A stretch of 64,000 bases of DNA from Thinopyrum elongatum (taxonomy: Eukaryota; Streptophyta; Magnoliopsida; Poales; Poaceae): the NCBI GenBank assembly GCA_011799875.1, contig CM022302.1, forward strand, positions 381,184,413-381,248,412. Direction: 5' to 3'. Shown piece by piece: positions 1 to 9,657 of this stretch. The translations under genes and the position numbers were made by a program. Numbering within the stretch: position 1 is the stretch's first letter; every line of letters begins with the position of its first letter. Under the pieces are notes generated by a model. It was not told where the DNA came from, searched no databases, and was given only the letters and a program-made list of their open reading frames with translations.

Positions 1-12
1 ATTGACAGTTTT

Positions 13-384
13 CTATAATATTAATTTTATTTCTCTATTGCTAAGTTCAACTTGACCACTAGACTGAGGATGATAGGGTGATGCAATTCTATGGTTAACA
101 TCATACTTAGCAAGCATTTTACGGAAAGCACCATGAATGAAATGTGAACCACCATCAGTCATTAAATATCTAGGGACTCCAAACCTTGGGAAAATTACTT
201 CCTTAAGCATTTTAATAGAGGTGTTGTGATCAGCACTACTAGTTGGAATAGCTTCTACCCACTTAGTGACATAATCAACATCAACCAAAATATGAGTATA
301 CCCATTAGAGGAAGGAAAAGGTCCAATGTAATCAAATCCCCAAACATCAAATGGTTCAACAGCAAGTGAATAATTCATAGGCAT
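13..384 (-). pseudogene. Integrase catalytic core of Athila-like pol
   Basis: This 123-residue stretch has the DD35E layout of retroviral-type integrase: Asp in WGFDYIGPF, Asp in LMTDGGSHF and Glu in [25 protein letters not shown] is a gypsy hallmark. It follows the RNase H/zinc part in the same frame. A stop at 13-15 replaces the residue after KLIL, and the rest of the C terminus is outside the window. The enzyme would insert element cDNA into the nuclear genome; this copy is inactive because the frame carries several stops. Confidence 0.85.
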
Positions 385-483
385 TTCTTGACGCTTACCA
401 ATATTTCCAATCGTTTGACATTCATAACAAGATAAGACAAACTTACGGGCATCCTTGAAGAGAGTAGGCCAATAAAAACCAGA

Positions 484-1032
484 TTACAATACCTTGTGAG
501 CAGTTCTATCTCCCGCATGATGCCCTCCATAAGCTTCGGAGTGACATTTTCGTAGGATTTGTCCCTGTTCATGCTCAAGTACACAACGTCTAATAATACC
601 ATCTAGTCCTTCTTTATAAAGATGTGGGTCATCCCAAAAGTAATGTCTTAAATCATAGAAGAATTTTTTCTTTTGTTGGTATGTGAAGCTAGGTGGTATG
701 TATTTAGCAACAATGTAATTAGCATAGTCAGCATACCAAGGAGTGTTATGAGAAACATTTATTGCAGCTAATTGTTCATCGGGAAAACTATCATTAATAG
801 GTTGTGGGTCATCAAGAATATTTTCTAACCTAGACAAGTTATCAGCCACGGGGTTCTCAGCTCCTTTTCCATCAGTGATATGTAAGTCAAATTCTTGTAG
901 CAAAAGAACCCACCTAATGAGTCTAGGTTTAGCATCTTTCTTTTCCATAAGATATTTTATAGCAGCATGATCGGTGTGAACAGTAACTTTAGAATCAACA
1001 ATGTAAGATCTAAATTTGTCACAAGCAAACAC
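484..1032 (-). pseudogene. RNase H and integrase zinc-binding part of Athila-like pol
   Basis: The stretch begins inside RNase H ([28 protein letters not shown], with the TDH catalytic region) and continues through [14 protein letters not shown], the typical end of gypsy RNase H. It then enters the integrase zinc finger, with the HH pair in [24 protein letters not shown] stop lies directly after KVL, where related elements read Gln. The CxxC half of the zinc finger lies beyond the stop in the same frame. Another in-frame stop (about 1069) separates this part from the upstream RT. It is one block of the decayed pol, not a gene of its own. Confidence 0.8.
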
Positions 1033-1452
1033 AACTGCTAAGAATTCTTTTTCAGTAGTAGCATAATTGCATTAAGCACTGTCTAGAGTTTTACTAGCAT
1101 AATGAATAACATTTAACTTCTTATCAACTCTTTGTCCTAGAACAGCACCAACAGCATAATCACTAGCGTCACACATAATCTCAAAGGGCAAGTTCCAATC
1201 AGGTGGTTGAACAATAGGTGCAGAGATTAAGGCTTTCTAAAGTGTTTCAAAGGCTTCTACACAATCATCATAAAAAACGAACGAAACATCCTTTTGCAAA
1301 AGATTTGTAAGAGGCCTAGAAATTTTAGAGAAGTCTTTAATAAATCTCCTATAGAAACCAGCATGACCGAGGAAACTACGAATACCTTTGATATCTTTAG
1401 GACATGGCATTTTCTCGATTGCATCAACTTTAGCGTTATCCAGCTCAATACC

Positions 1453-2148
1453 TCATTCAGAAATTTTATGTCCCAAGTCAATACCTTCATTAACCATAAA
1501 ATGGCATTTCTCCCAATTCAAGACAAGATTAGTTTGCTCGCATCTCTGCAAAACTCGATCAAGGTTGCTTAAGCAATCATCAAAAGAAGTTCCGTAAACG
1601 GAAAAGCCATCCATGAAAACCTCAACAATCTTTTCACAAAAATCAGAGAATATAGCAGTCATACATCTTTGAAGGGTAGCAGGTGCATTACATAAACCAA
1701 AAGGCATACGTCTATAAGCATAAGTTCCAAAAGGACAAGTGAAGGTGGTTTTTTCTTGATCAGGTTGTGACACAGGTATTTGAGAAAATCCAGAGTATCC
1801 ATCAAGGAAACAAAAGTGTGTGTGTTTAAATAGTCTTTCAAGCATTTGATCAATTAAAGGTAGAGGGTAGTGATCCTTTCTAGTAGCTTTATTTAATTTT
1901 CTAAAATCAATTACCATTCTGTAGCCAGTGACAATTCTTTGTGGAATAAGTTCATTTTTATCATTAGGAACAACAGTAATACCTCCCTTCTTAGGGACAA
2001 AATGAACAGGACTTACCCATCTACTATCAGCTATAGGATAGATTATACCTACTTCCAGAAGCTTCAATATTTCAGTTCTTACCACTTCTTTCATTTTGGG
2101 ATTCAACCGTCGTTGGTGATCAACAACGGGTTTAGCATCAGGTTCCAT
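1453..2148 (-). pseudogene. Reverse transcriptase part of Athila-like pol
   Basis: This 231-residue open stretch is a gypsy reverse transcriptase: YRMVIDFRKLNKAT and PLPLIDQMLERL fingers, FLDGYSGFSQIPV around the first catalytic Asp, then MPFGLCNAPATLQRCM. The usual YxDD box reads as VFMDGFSVYG, so the second Asp of the pair is changed to Gly; Athila-type elements commonly read FMDDFSVYG here, so this looks like a damaging substitution. The next codon after HKISE is a stop where the family continues; a CGA to TGA change is the simplest explanation. In life it would copy the element's RNA to DNA in cytoplasmic particles. This copy cannot be functional. Confidence 0.85.
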
Positions 2149-2166
2149 ATTAATTTTAAGTCATTG

Positions 2167-3148
2167 AACAAAGGGTTTTCGTTCATGTCTATGGTTTACC
2201 GAACCTACGGGGTCACAGGCTTAAAGTTATCATGATCTGCTGAGTGTTAGTGGGACAGGAGTGATGAGAATATATTTGTGAAATTATTTCATTAATATCT
2301 GAAATAGTTCCGAGAGGTTTCGGAAGCGTTTCGGAGTCACTGGAAGGGTTTCGGTGAATATCGGGTAATACATGGTATTACCGATTAATTACATATAGGT
2401 GAAAAATATTTCCGGTGATGTTAAATTATATATATATAATGTTCTAGAAGTGTTTAGAACATTTTATATTTAATTTAAATATCAACGGGCCTTAAAAGGC
2501 CAAGAGGTGGAAGGCAACTTGGGCCACAAGGGCCCAAGTGGAGTTGGCGCCCCCTTTCCTTGTGGGTGGGGGGGGGGCGAATTGCACTAAGGGAGGGAGT
2601 AGGACTCCTCCCCTAGGCCGGTGCACCAAGGGGGCACTTTCCCCCCTTGGTGGCTGCCCTCCCCCTCCCCTCTAACCTATATATACTAGAGGATTTCCAC
2701 CCTATGTTAACACAAGTTTTGGAGCCTCCTCTAGTTGATCTAGTGCTTGTTCTAGTTGGTCCTAATTTACTAATTAGAGCGAGCCCTATCCACCTCTAAT
2801 CCTCACAATTAGAAGCCCCGTGTGGTTCTAAACTGCTCTCTCTAATTATCCTACAATGATTAGCTCTGGACTGTGAAGCGCTGCCGGATCTTGAAAACCG
2901 TCCGCTTGCAACCAAGTAGAGAGGCCGTGCTTTCGGTATTCCATTCGAGGGATCATTCGTGGGCAGTTCGCAGGATCTTCATCGACGTTCGAGAGAATCC
3001 AAGTACGATCTACACCGACTCGTCTACTTCCGCTGCACTCCCGGAGTTGGTAACGATCGTTGATCAGAACCCGTTATGCATCTTCATATTGTTCCTGGGT
3101 GATCGTAGGGTGAATTTTTTTTTTGTTTTCTACTATGTTTCCCAGTAG
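2167..3148 (+). repeat. Truncated copia-like LTR (Angela/BARE/Maximus style)
   Basis: The phrase CCGAACCTACGGGGTCAC, the runs about TTCCGGAG/TTTCGG, a TATATATACTAG box near 2680 and an end reading CTACTATGTTTCCCAG are the pattern I remember from wheat copia LTRs of the Angela/BARE group, where the terminus is normally TTCCCCAACA. The 5' part is missing at the junction with the gypsy pol, and the last bases of the usual terminus are lost at about 3148. No coding capacity is visible. The exact family is uncertain. Confidence 0.55.
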
Positions 3149-3317
3149 GAAGGGCCTCGTCATCATATCTGAGTCCTCCTCCTGTGACGATGATGACCAT
3201 GACTTCAGCACTGATGATGACGACCTTGACTTTGGCTCCGACGATTCACCAGCTGCCACGAAAGCCTACAACTGCGTCGGTGACTGGAATGGCAAAGGGC
3301 CGGCAAGGAAGTGGTGA
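3123..3317 (+). pseudogene. C-terminal fragment of an acidic transposon-type protein
   Basis: The frame ends in a 55-residue stretch with ISESSSCDDDDHDF and STDDDDLDFGSDD, then KAYNCVGDWNGKGPARKW and a TGA stop at 3315-3317. The first codons derive from the neighbouring LTR end, so the real fragment starts at about 3150. Acidic Ser/Asp tails like this occur at the C termini of proteins encoded by plant DNA transposons, and a Harbinger-like terminus lies 350 bp downstream. I cannot assign a function; it is a broken remnant. Confidence 0.4.
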
Positions 3318-3670
3318 AGAAGCTCTGCCCATCCATTTTTTTATTTTCGTTTTTATTTGTTTTTACTTTAGAACCTGTCCAGCGATGAACTGTGGTGATC
3401 TTTTTGATGATGTAAAGTGGATTATGTGCATTTCGGTGTCTGTTTGGTGTCGATTTGTATGTCTGTTGTTTGAATGTCCCTCTGTTTCGTTGATGATCTA
3501 CGTAGACTAGTTTCACGTTGCATGCGTAGTATGAATTTAGGGTGCCCGATATGAGGCACGCGGCTATGGGCGAGAATTTGAGGTCTGGCCGGTCATTGTC
3601 CGCGGATGCGCCCGGGCATGTCCACGGACGTATAGGGCGCGAGATTTGGTAATTGTGACTATATATGCTC
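3149..3670 (+). mobile_element. Right end of a Harbinger-like DNA transposon
   Basis: After the acidic ORF fragment comes a T-rich 3' UTR-like stretch, then a GC-rich block about 3540-3650 ending near 3670 in ATGCTC followed by TTA. Harbinger/Tourist elements of grasses commonly end in a (complemented) GAGCATCTCC-like terminus next to a TTA target duplication. The matching left end is not in place, so this is a truncated copy. Confidence 0.35.
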
Positions 3671-3673
3671 TTA

Positions 3674-4331
3674 GCGAGAAATCTTTCAATCTATTCATTT
3701 TTAATTATGGCAGTACAACGAACACCAGAAATAATAAAATTACATCCAGATCCGTAGACCACCTAGCGACGACTACAAGCACTGAAGCGAGCCAAAGGCG
3801 CACCGCCGTCATCGCCCCTCCCTTGACAGAGCCGGGCAAAACTTGTTGTAGTAGTCAGTCAAGAAGTCATCGTGCTATGGCCCCATAAGACAAGCTCATA
3901 GGAACAACAACTACCGTTGATCAAGAGATGCATAGATCGGAAGGATCCAACCTGAAGACATAAGAATATAGATGAACAAAGACCGGATCCGAGTAGATCC
4001 ACCAAAGACAACCATCGACCGCAACCCGCAAGATCCGCCGAAGACACACCTCTGCATGCTCTTCGACGATGCTAGATGCACCACCGGGAAGGGGGCTAGG
4101 CGGGGAGAAACTTATTCCAACTTTAGGGAGTCGCCACCATCTTATCTTCCTGAATCAGACACAAACCCTAACAAAACTCAGAAAACATCTAAAAATGGAG
4201 CCCTCCCATTGGTAAGTGTCGGGATCCACCATGCCTTCATGGCCCTAGGACAATCGGAGATGAGGCGGATCGGCATTGGCACCGACGGGAGGGAGAGAAA
4301 CCTTAGGATTTTTTCTAGAGGTGGCAGCTAG
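3674..4331 (-). mobile_element. Possible non-LTR retroelement fragment
   Basis: Read on the minus strand, this GC-balanced 650-bp block ends near 3700 with TTTTATTATTTCTGGTG and a stretch rich in A/T, like the 3' UTR tails of short wheat non-LTR elements. There is no ORF with known domains, no clear TSD and no poly(A) longer than a few bases. The call rests on tail style and on memory of similar repeats. Confidence 0.25.
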
Positions 4332-4569
4332 GTGTGTGTTGCTTACAGTTGTTCACGAGGAAATTTCCTGGAATCACGTTTCAGGCTTTGAGAATCCCAG
4401 AGTATTCTTTAGGGCATGTTCAAATCCTCTCCAGCTTCACAAAAATTGACATATTCAACTTCTCCTCCTTGCTTCTAGCTTCAAGTAGCGATCCAAGGAG
4501 TGTTCGGCTCCATCGGCAGCTTCTCCCACAGCTGCAGCCCAGTCGGGAGGGTTGTGGCCTGTTAGGCGT
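4332..4569. other. Unclassified repeat-like spacer
   Basis: There is no coding frame of interest. The block contains two similar phrases (GGGCATGTTCAAATCC and GGAGTGTTCGGCTCC) that could be remnants of a hAT- or Harbinger-type terminus. It ends exactly where a gypsy LTR begins. Confidence 0.3.
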
Positions 4570-5886
4570 TGATACGTCTCAAACATATCTATAATTATTG
4601 ATTGTTTCATGCTATTATATTATCATTTCTATATACGTTTATAGCGATTTATATTATTTTTCTGGACTAACCTATTAATTTAGTGCACAACGTCAATTAC
4701 TGTTTTCGACTTGCTCTTGGTTTCGCAGGAAATCAATATCTACGGAGGTCAAAATACATTGCCCGACTTAATATGATTTTTTGGGCAACAAGAAACACGC
4801 GAAGCTTCGGGACACCTCCAGAGGAGCTGCCAGGGGGCCACACGGGTGCCCGACGCGACCAATGGGGGTGGTTGTGCCCCCTACACATGTGGGTCCCCTC
4901 GCAGCACCTTGACCCGATTCCACCACCATAATCCCCTATAAATACTGATACTATCCGTCGTGCCTCAAGATGAACTTTATTGCCGCCACAAGCTACTGTT
5001 CCACGGAAATCCCACCTGGAGGCCTTTTCCGAAGCCCTGCCTAAGGGGGAAGCCATTGCCAGAGCCATCTTCATCAACCTTGCTGCCTCCATCGCCGTGT
5101 GTGAGTAGTTCCACAAGACCTACGCGTCCATAATAGTAGCTAGATGGTTGTCTCTCTTTTTGGATCTTCAATACCATATTCTTGTTCTTGATTGAGATAA
5201 ATCCGATGTAATTTTATGGTGTGTTTGTTGGGACATGATGAATTGTCACTTTATGACCAGATTACTTATTAAAATCAATTGAATATATTGAGGTTTTGTT
5301 GCTGCATAATTAAATAGCTTTGTATGTTGTCCGATCTATCTATCTTATTTGGCCAAGTTCGATGGGTTTATCTTCTTAGGGAGTTGTGCTTTGTAGTGGG
5401 TTCAATCTTGTGGTGCTCTAACCCAGTTACAATAAGGGCCAAGACGCATATTGTATTGTTGCCACTAAGCATAAAATGACGGGGTTTTGTCATATTGATT
5501 GACTTCTTCCTTTCTATATTATGCCATCTTGCTTATTGCAATACTCTGTTTCTTGTAAACTTAATACCTTGAGATGCATGCTGGATAGTGTTTTTTGGTG
5601 TGGAGTATTAATAGTAGAGGTAGTTGGATTAACTGTCTACTTATCATGGACGTAATGCCTAGATGAGATTGTGACATAAATAATCATAGTCTTAAATAAA
5701 ATTCACTCAATTACCAAACTGTAATTTGTTTACCATTCTACTTGTTGTTTTTGAGAGAGATGCCACTAGTGAAAATATGGCCCCGAGTCTATTCTACATT
5801 AATAAATTCTTCTACACAATTTGCTCTTTTATTGGCCATACTATTTTACCACTACCTATCTCTATTTTATTTTAATCTTGCTAGGT
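4570..5886 (+). repeat. Truncated Sabrina/WHAM-like gypsy LTR
   Basis: It begins TGATACGTCTC and follows, at moderate identity, the same LTR that bounds the element at 24412-35003 (there on the minus strand). Shared landmarks are a CCTATAAATACT promoter box near 4938, GGAGGCCTTTTCCG, GTGTGAGTAGTT and GATGCATGCTGGATAGTG. It includes the segment missing from the LTR at 24412-25562, which shows that segment is ancestral. The last roughly 200 bp of the LTR are missing at about 5886. No partner LTR is in place. Confidence 0.7.
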
Positions 5887-6370
5887 GGATGCCCATCCTC
5901 TGGGTTGGGCCGTTGATCCCCCCAATCCTGTCACGGGTGAGCCTCGTTCGTCGGATCCAGAATGTTCAAGGAGAAATCACCTAAAGACTTGGCGTGCACC
6001 CCAAGATGTAGAAGTATTCCTTGGCACGCTATGAAACCGACCTTATGTAAACCCTAGGTACCCTCGGTGTCTATATAAACTGAGGGACCAGGGATGTAGA
6101 GGCACAAATCATTCACATCGGATCTCGTTGTAGATCACCTGTACTTTGCACTCCTCCACAGTCTATACAACAAAGCAGGACGTAGGATTGCAGCCGCGTC
6201 GCCATAGAGGCCCTCCAAGCCACCATCAGGACTGCATAAGTGCATCAGAAGTGCAGCCCCGCCTTGACTGCTCGCCCTGCACCTTAGCTCGCGCGGTTAA
6301 TATCAAAGCAACATACCTGCACACATTGAGGCGTCAAAGAAAATTGAGGGGGGCAGAACTACGGGAGCAG
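5887..6370 (+). repeat. Gypsy LTR fragment with TATA box
   Basis: The block contains TGTAAACCCTAGGTACCC, a clear TCTATATAAACTGAGG promoter box near 6080 and a transcript-leader-like stretch. This resembles LTRs of wheat gypsy elements such as Fatima, though I am not sure of the family. It is the host DNA into which the element at 6376 inserted; the sequence after that element (24064 onward) is its continuation. Confidence 0.4.
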
Positions 6371-6375
6371 GGGAG

Positions 6376-6605
6376 TGATACGTCTCCAACGTATCTATAA
6401 TTTATAAGGTATTCATGCCATGTTTACAACAATTTTATATGGTTTTGCTATGATTTGATTAGAACTAACCCGGACTGGCGCTGTTTTCAGTAGAACTACC
6501 GTGGTGTCATTTTTGTGCAGAAATAAAAGTTCTCAGAATGGGCTGAAAATTTACGGAGAATATTTTTGGAAAATATAAAAAATACTGGAATGAAAAGATA
6601 TCGGA
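6376..6605 (+). repeat. 5' LTR remnant of the 6376-24058 element
   Basis: It is nearly identical to the first 220-230 bp of the 3' LTR at 9386 (TGATACGTCTCC through AAAAGATATCGGA). It then switches abruptly at 6605/6606 to internal sequence, marking the deletion junction. Confidence 0.88.
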
Positions 6606-9385
6606 TAGTACCAAAGTGAATGATTTATTTTATCAAACTAACCCATCTCATGAAGTTCCGTTAAGTTTTGTGTGATTGAAGTTTTCAAGTTTTGGGTGAG
6701 ATATCGACATCAGGAGAACAAGGAGTGGCAAGACACTAAGCTTGGGGATTCCCAAGGCACCCCAAGGTAATATTCAATGAAGATCCAAGCAACTAAGCTT
6801 GGGGATGCCCCGGAAGGCATCCCCTCTTTCGTCTCCAACATTATCGGTAACCTTACTTGGAGCTATATTTTTATTCCTCACATGATATGAGTTTTGCTTG
6901 GAGCATCATTTTATTTTATTAGTATTTGCTTGCTGTTATTTAGAATAATGTTTTTCATCTTTAAGTTTAATAAAAATGTCAAGTATAGCCTTTACCATGC
7001 TTATTTTGCAAGTCTATATGTTGCTGATTTGAAACCAGAAAGTTTTCTATCATTGTCGGAATTCTTATGGAAAGTCATAACATGGTAAAATCTTTAAAAA
7101 ATTTACACAATGAGTAACAAGAAATTTTCTACAGTGTGGTTATTTTTGAGAATTTTTGGAGTTAGGTAAGTATGAGTACAATTGCACTCTTTACACACTG
7201 TCCTGTTTTGATAGATTGCTGTTATGTTTGCATTGTTTGCATATGTTTGCTTGTTTAATGATTCTTTTTGAGGATAGGAGTATTAAATATGCAGAGGCAT
7301 TTAGTATTCAATGTTAAATAATAATTTTAGCAATTTGCTACAGTAGAGAATGATAAGGTTTTGCATTTGATTTATACTAACTTTTCTCACAAGTTCTTGT
7401 TGAGTTTTGTGTGGATGAAGTTTTTAAGATTTAGGGAAACCGTGATATAAAAGGAATTAAGGAGACACAAAAGCTCAAGCTTGGGGATGCCCAAGGCATC
7501 CCTAGTTAATATTTCAAGAAGTCTCAAGCATCTAAGCTTGGGGATGCCCCGGTAGGCATCCCACCTTTCTTTTTCAGCAATGATCGGTCAATTTTGGTTG
7601 AGACTAAGTTTTTGCTTCTGCACATGCTATGTGCTATCCTTTGAATGTCATTTTATTTTGTTTTGCTTGTTGTTTGAATAAAATACTTAAGATCAAATTT
7701 TTCTTTATGAGAGAGAGTCTTCACATAGCTACTTAATTATTCGACTACTCATTGATGTTCACTTATATCCTTTTTGGAGTAGTTTGTCATTTACTCGTGT
7801 GCTTCACTTATATCCTATGAGTAAATGGTTGAATGAATTGAATATCATAAATCTGAAATTATATATGTTTCATATGCTTATCCCATGGGGAGTAATGACT
7901 TCATATATAAGAAGTAGAGGTGGTAAACTTATTAAAAGTTAGCAAACATAGTATTGGTCACTTGAACAATTCATGAAAGAATATTGAAGGAAGAGAGATT
8001 TCACATATAAATATACTATCTTGGACATCTTCTATGATTGTGAGCCCCATTAATTATTTTCAAACTTGAGCAAATTAGTTGAAGTTGGACAAGGAAGACA
8101 ACATAATGAGTTATGCTTGGGTATATTTGTATAGAAGTTATATTGTTATGGATCCTCCAACATGTGGTGCTTGCTATTTAGAATATTTTGCTAGCCAAAA
8201 TTTCTGTACTAAGCGGGAATACTGCTTGTGCATCCAAAATCCTTGAACCAAGTTTCTTCCATGAGTGTCCACCATATCTACCTATATGCGGTATTTACCT
8301 GCCATTCCAAGTAAATTTGCATGTGCGAAACTCTAAACCTTCAAATAATAATCTGTTTTGTATGCCTGAATCGCTCATGTAGCGACTAGGGGCTGTCAGT
8401 ATCTTCCATGCTAGGTGGGTTATTCTCACAATGACTGTTAATTCACTTGTCATTCACGAGAAAGTGGCTGGTAATCAGGATGCCCAGTCCCGTGATCAAA
8501 AGATCAAAAACAAAATTTCAAATAATTAAACAAAACTCCCCCAGGACTGTTGTTGGTATGGACGGTACCCGTTGTTTCGGATCAGCCGTGGAGTGTGATT
8601 GTTGGTGGAGGGGGAGTAAAAACTTTACCATTCTATTTGGGAACCGCCTATAATGTATCTAGCATGGAAGATAGTGAGAACTCTTGGTTGTTATGTTGAC
8701 AATGAAAGCATACCTCTCAAAATTATGTTCATCTCTATTTTAAAAGCTTCGAGCTCTAGCACCCCTGCAAATCCCTGCTTCCCTCTGCGAAGGGCCTATC
8801 TTTTACTTTTATTTTTGTTGAGTCAATTTCTTATTCCAATCTATTCTTTAGTTGGCAAGCAATGTGGTGGGGAAAGATCTAAGCATATATGGCCATTCAA
8901 ATATATTTGATCTTGAAATATTATTGTTGACAATTATCTATATGATAAATAAGTTGGGAGGCGAAACACTAAGCCCCTATCTTTCTCTGTGTTCGATGGA
9001 TGCTATTTGTTCTAAAAATATGCTTTTAGTGGTAGCAATCATGGAAGACTATATGATAGTTGAGTATGTGGAATTTGCTAAATCAAACCTCTTACATAGA
9101 CCCTTCCTGAAAATAAGATGAATTGCAATTGTTTGATGACTGAGAACATAGTTTGTTAGTTTTCAAGAAAGTTTATGGTCTATGCTTTAACATGTGAATA
9201 GCTTGCTACTTGATCATGAGAAGTTTTATGATATGAGCTACTGTTATGATATATAATGATGCTAGAAAAAGTGGTTGAAATTATTATTGATCAAACTTGT
9301 GCACTTGCTAGCATTCACACTTCATAAATTATTTCTTTTATCATTTACCTACTCGAGGACGAGTAGGAATTAAGCTTGGGGATGC
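6606..9385 (+). other. Non-coding 3' internal region of gypsy element, with repeated PPT-like hairpins
   Basis: No gag or pol is present. The region aligns in patches with the reverse complement of 25563-28000 in the second element, showing the two are one family. An approximately 740-bp unit is tandemly duplicated (from about 6606 and from about 7345). Each copy has two AAGCTTGGGGAT motifs that form the left arm of a short hairpin (6744-6763, 6801-6824, 7483-7502, 7540-7562). Short frames here look like chance. Confidence 0.75.
9371..9385 (+). promoter_or_regulatory. Polypurine tract (plus-strand primer) of gypsy element
   Basis: TAAGCTTGGGGATGC lies directly before the TG of the 3' LTR at 9386. 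By family rule this is where plus-strand DNA synthesis is primed. Confidence 0.75.
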
Positions 9386-9657
9386 TGATACGTCTCCAAC
9401 ATATCTATAATTTATGAAGTATTCATGCCATGTTTACAACAATTTTATATGGTTTTGGTATGATTTGATTAGAACTAACCCGGACTGACGCTGTTTTCAG
9501 CAGAACTACCGTGGTGTCATTTTTGTGCAGAAATAAAAGTTCTCGGAATGGGCTGAAAATTTACGGAGAATGTTTTTGGAAAATATAAAAAATACTGGAA
9601 CGAAAAGATATCGGAGAGGAGTCCCAAGGCAACCACAAGGGTGGAGGGCGCGCCCCC
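9386..9657 (+). repeat. 3' LTR, first part (before Tekay insertion)
   Basis: The LTR begins TGATACGTCTCC and runs to the CCCCC that was duplicated by the inserted Tekay element (9653-9657). It continues at 22976. The total LTR length without the insertion is about 1,355 bp. Confidence 0.9.

Larger units (their letters stand above)
1..2166 (-). mobile_element. Athila-lineage gypsy retrotransposon, decayed pol fragment
   Basis: Reading the minus strand from 2148 down to 13, one frame runs through reverse transcriptase, RNase H, the integrase zinc region and the integrase core, the gypsy domain order. The RT wording (KKGGITVV, FLDGYSGFSQIPV) is that of the Athila lineage, which in wheat includes Sabrina and WHAM. 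The frame is never shifted, but it carries at least five in-frame stops near 1453, 1237, 1069, 484 and 13. The element is cut by the window edge on the left and abuts an unrelated LTR at about 2166 on the right. No LTR or gag of this copy is visible. Confidence 0.9.
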
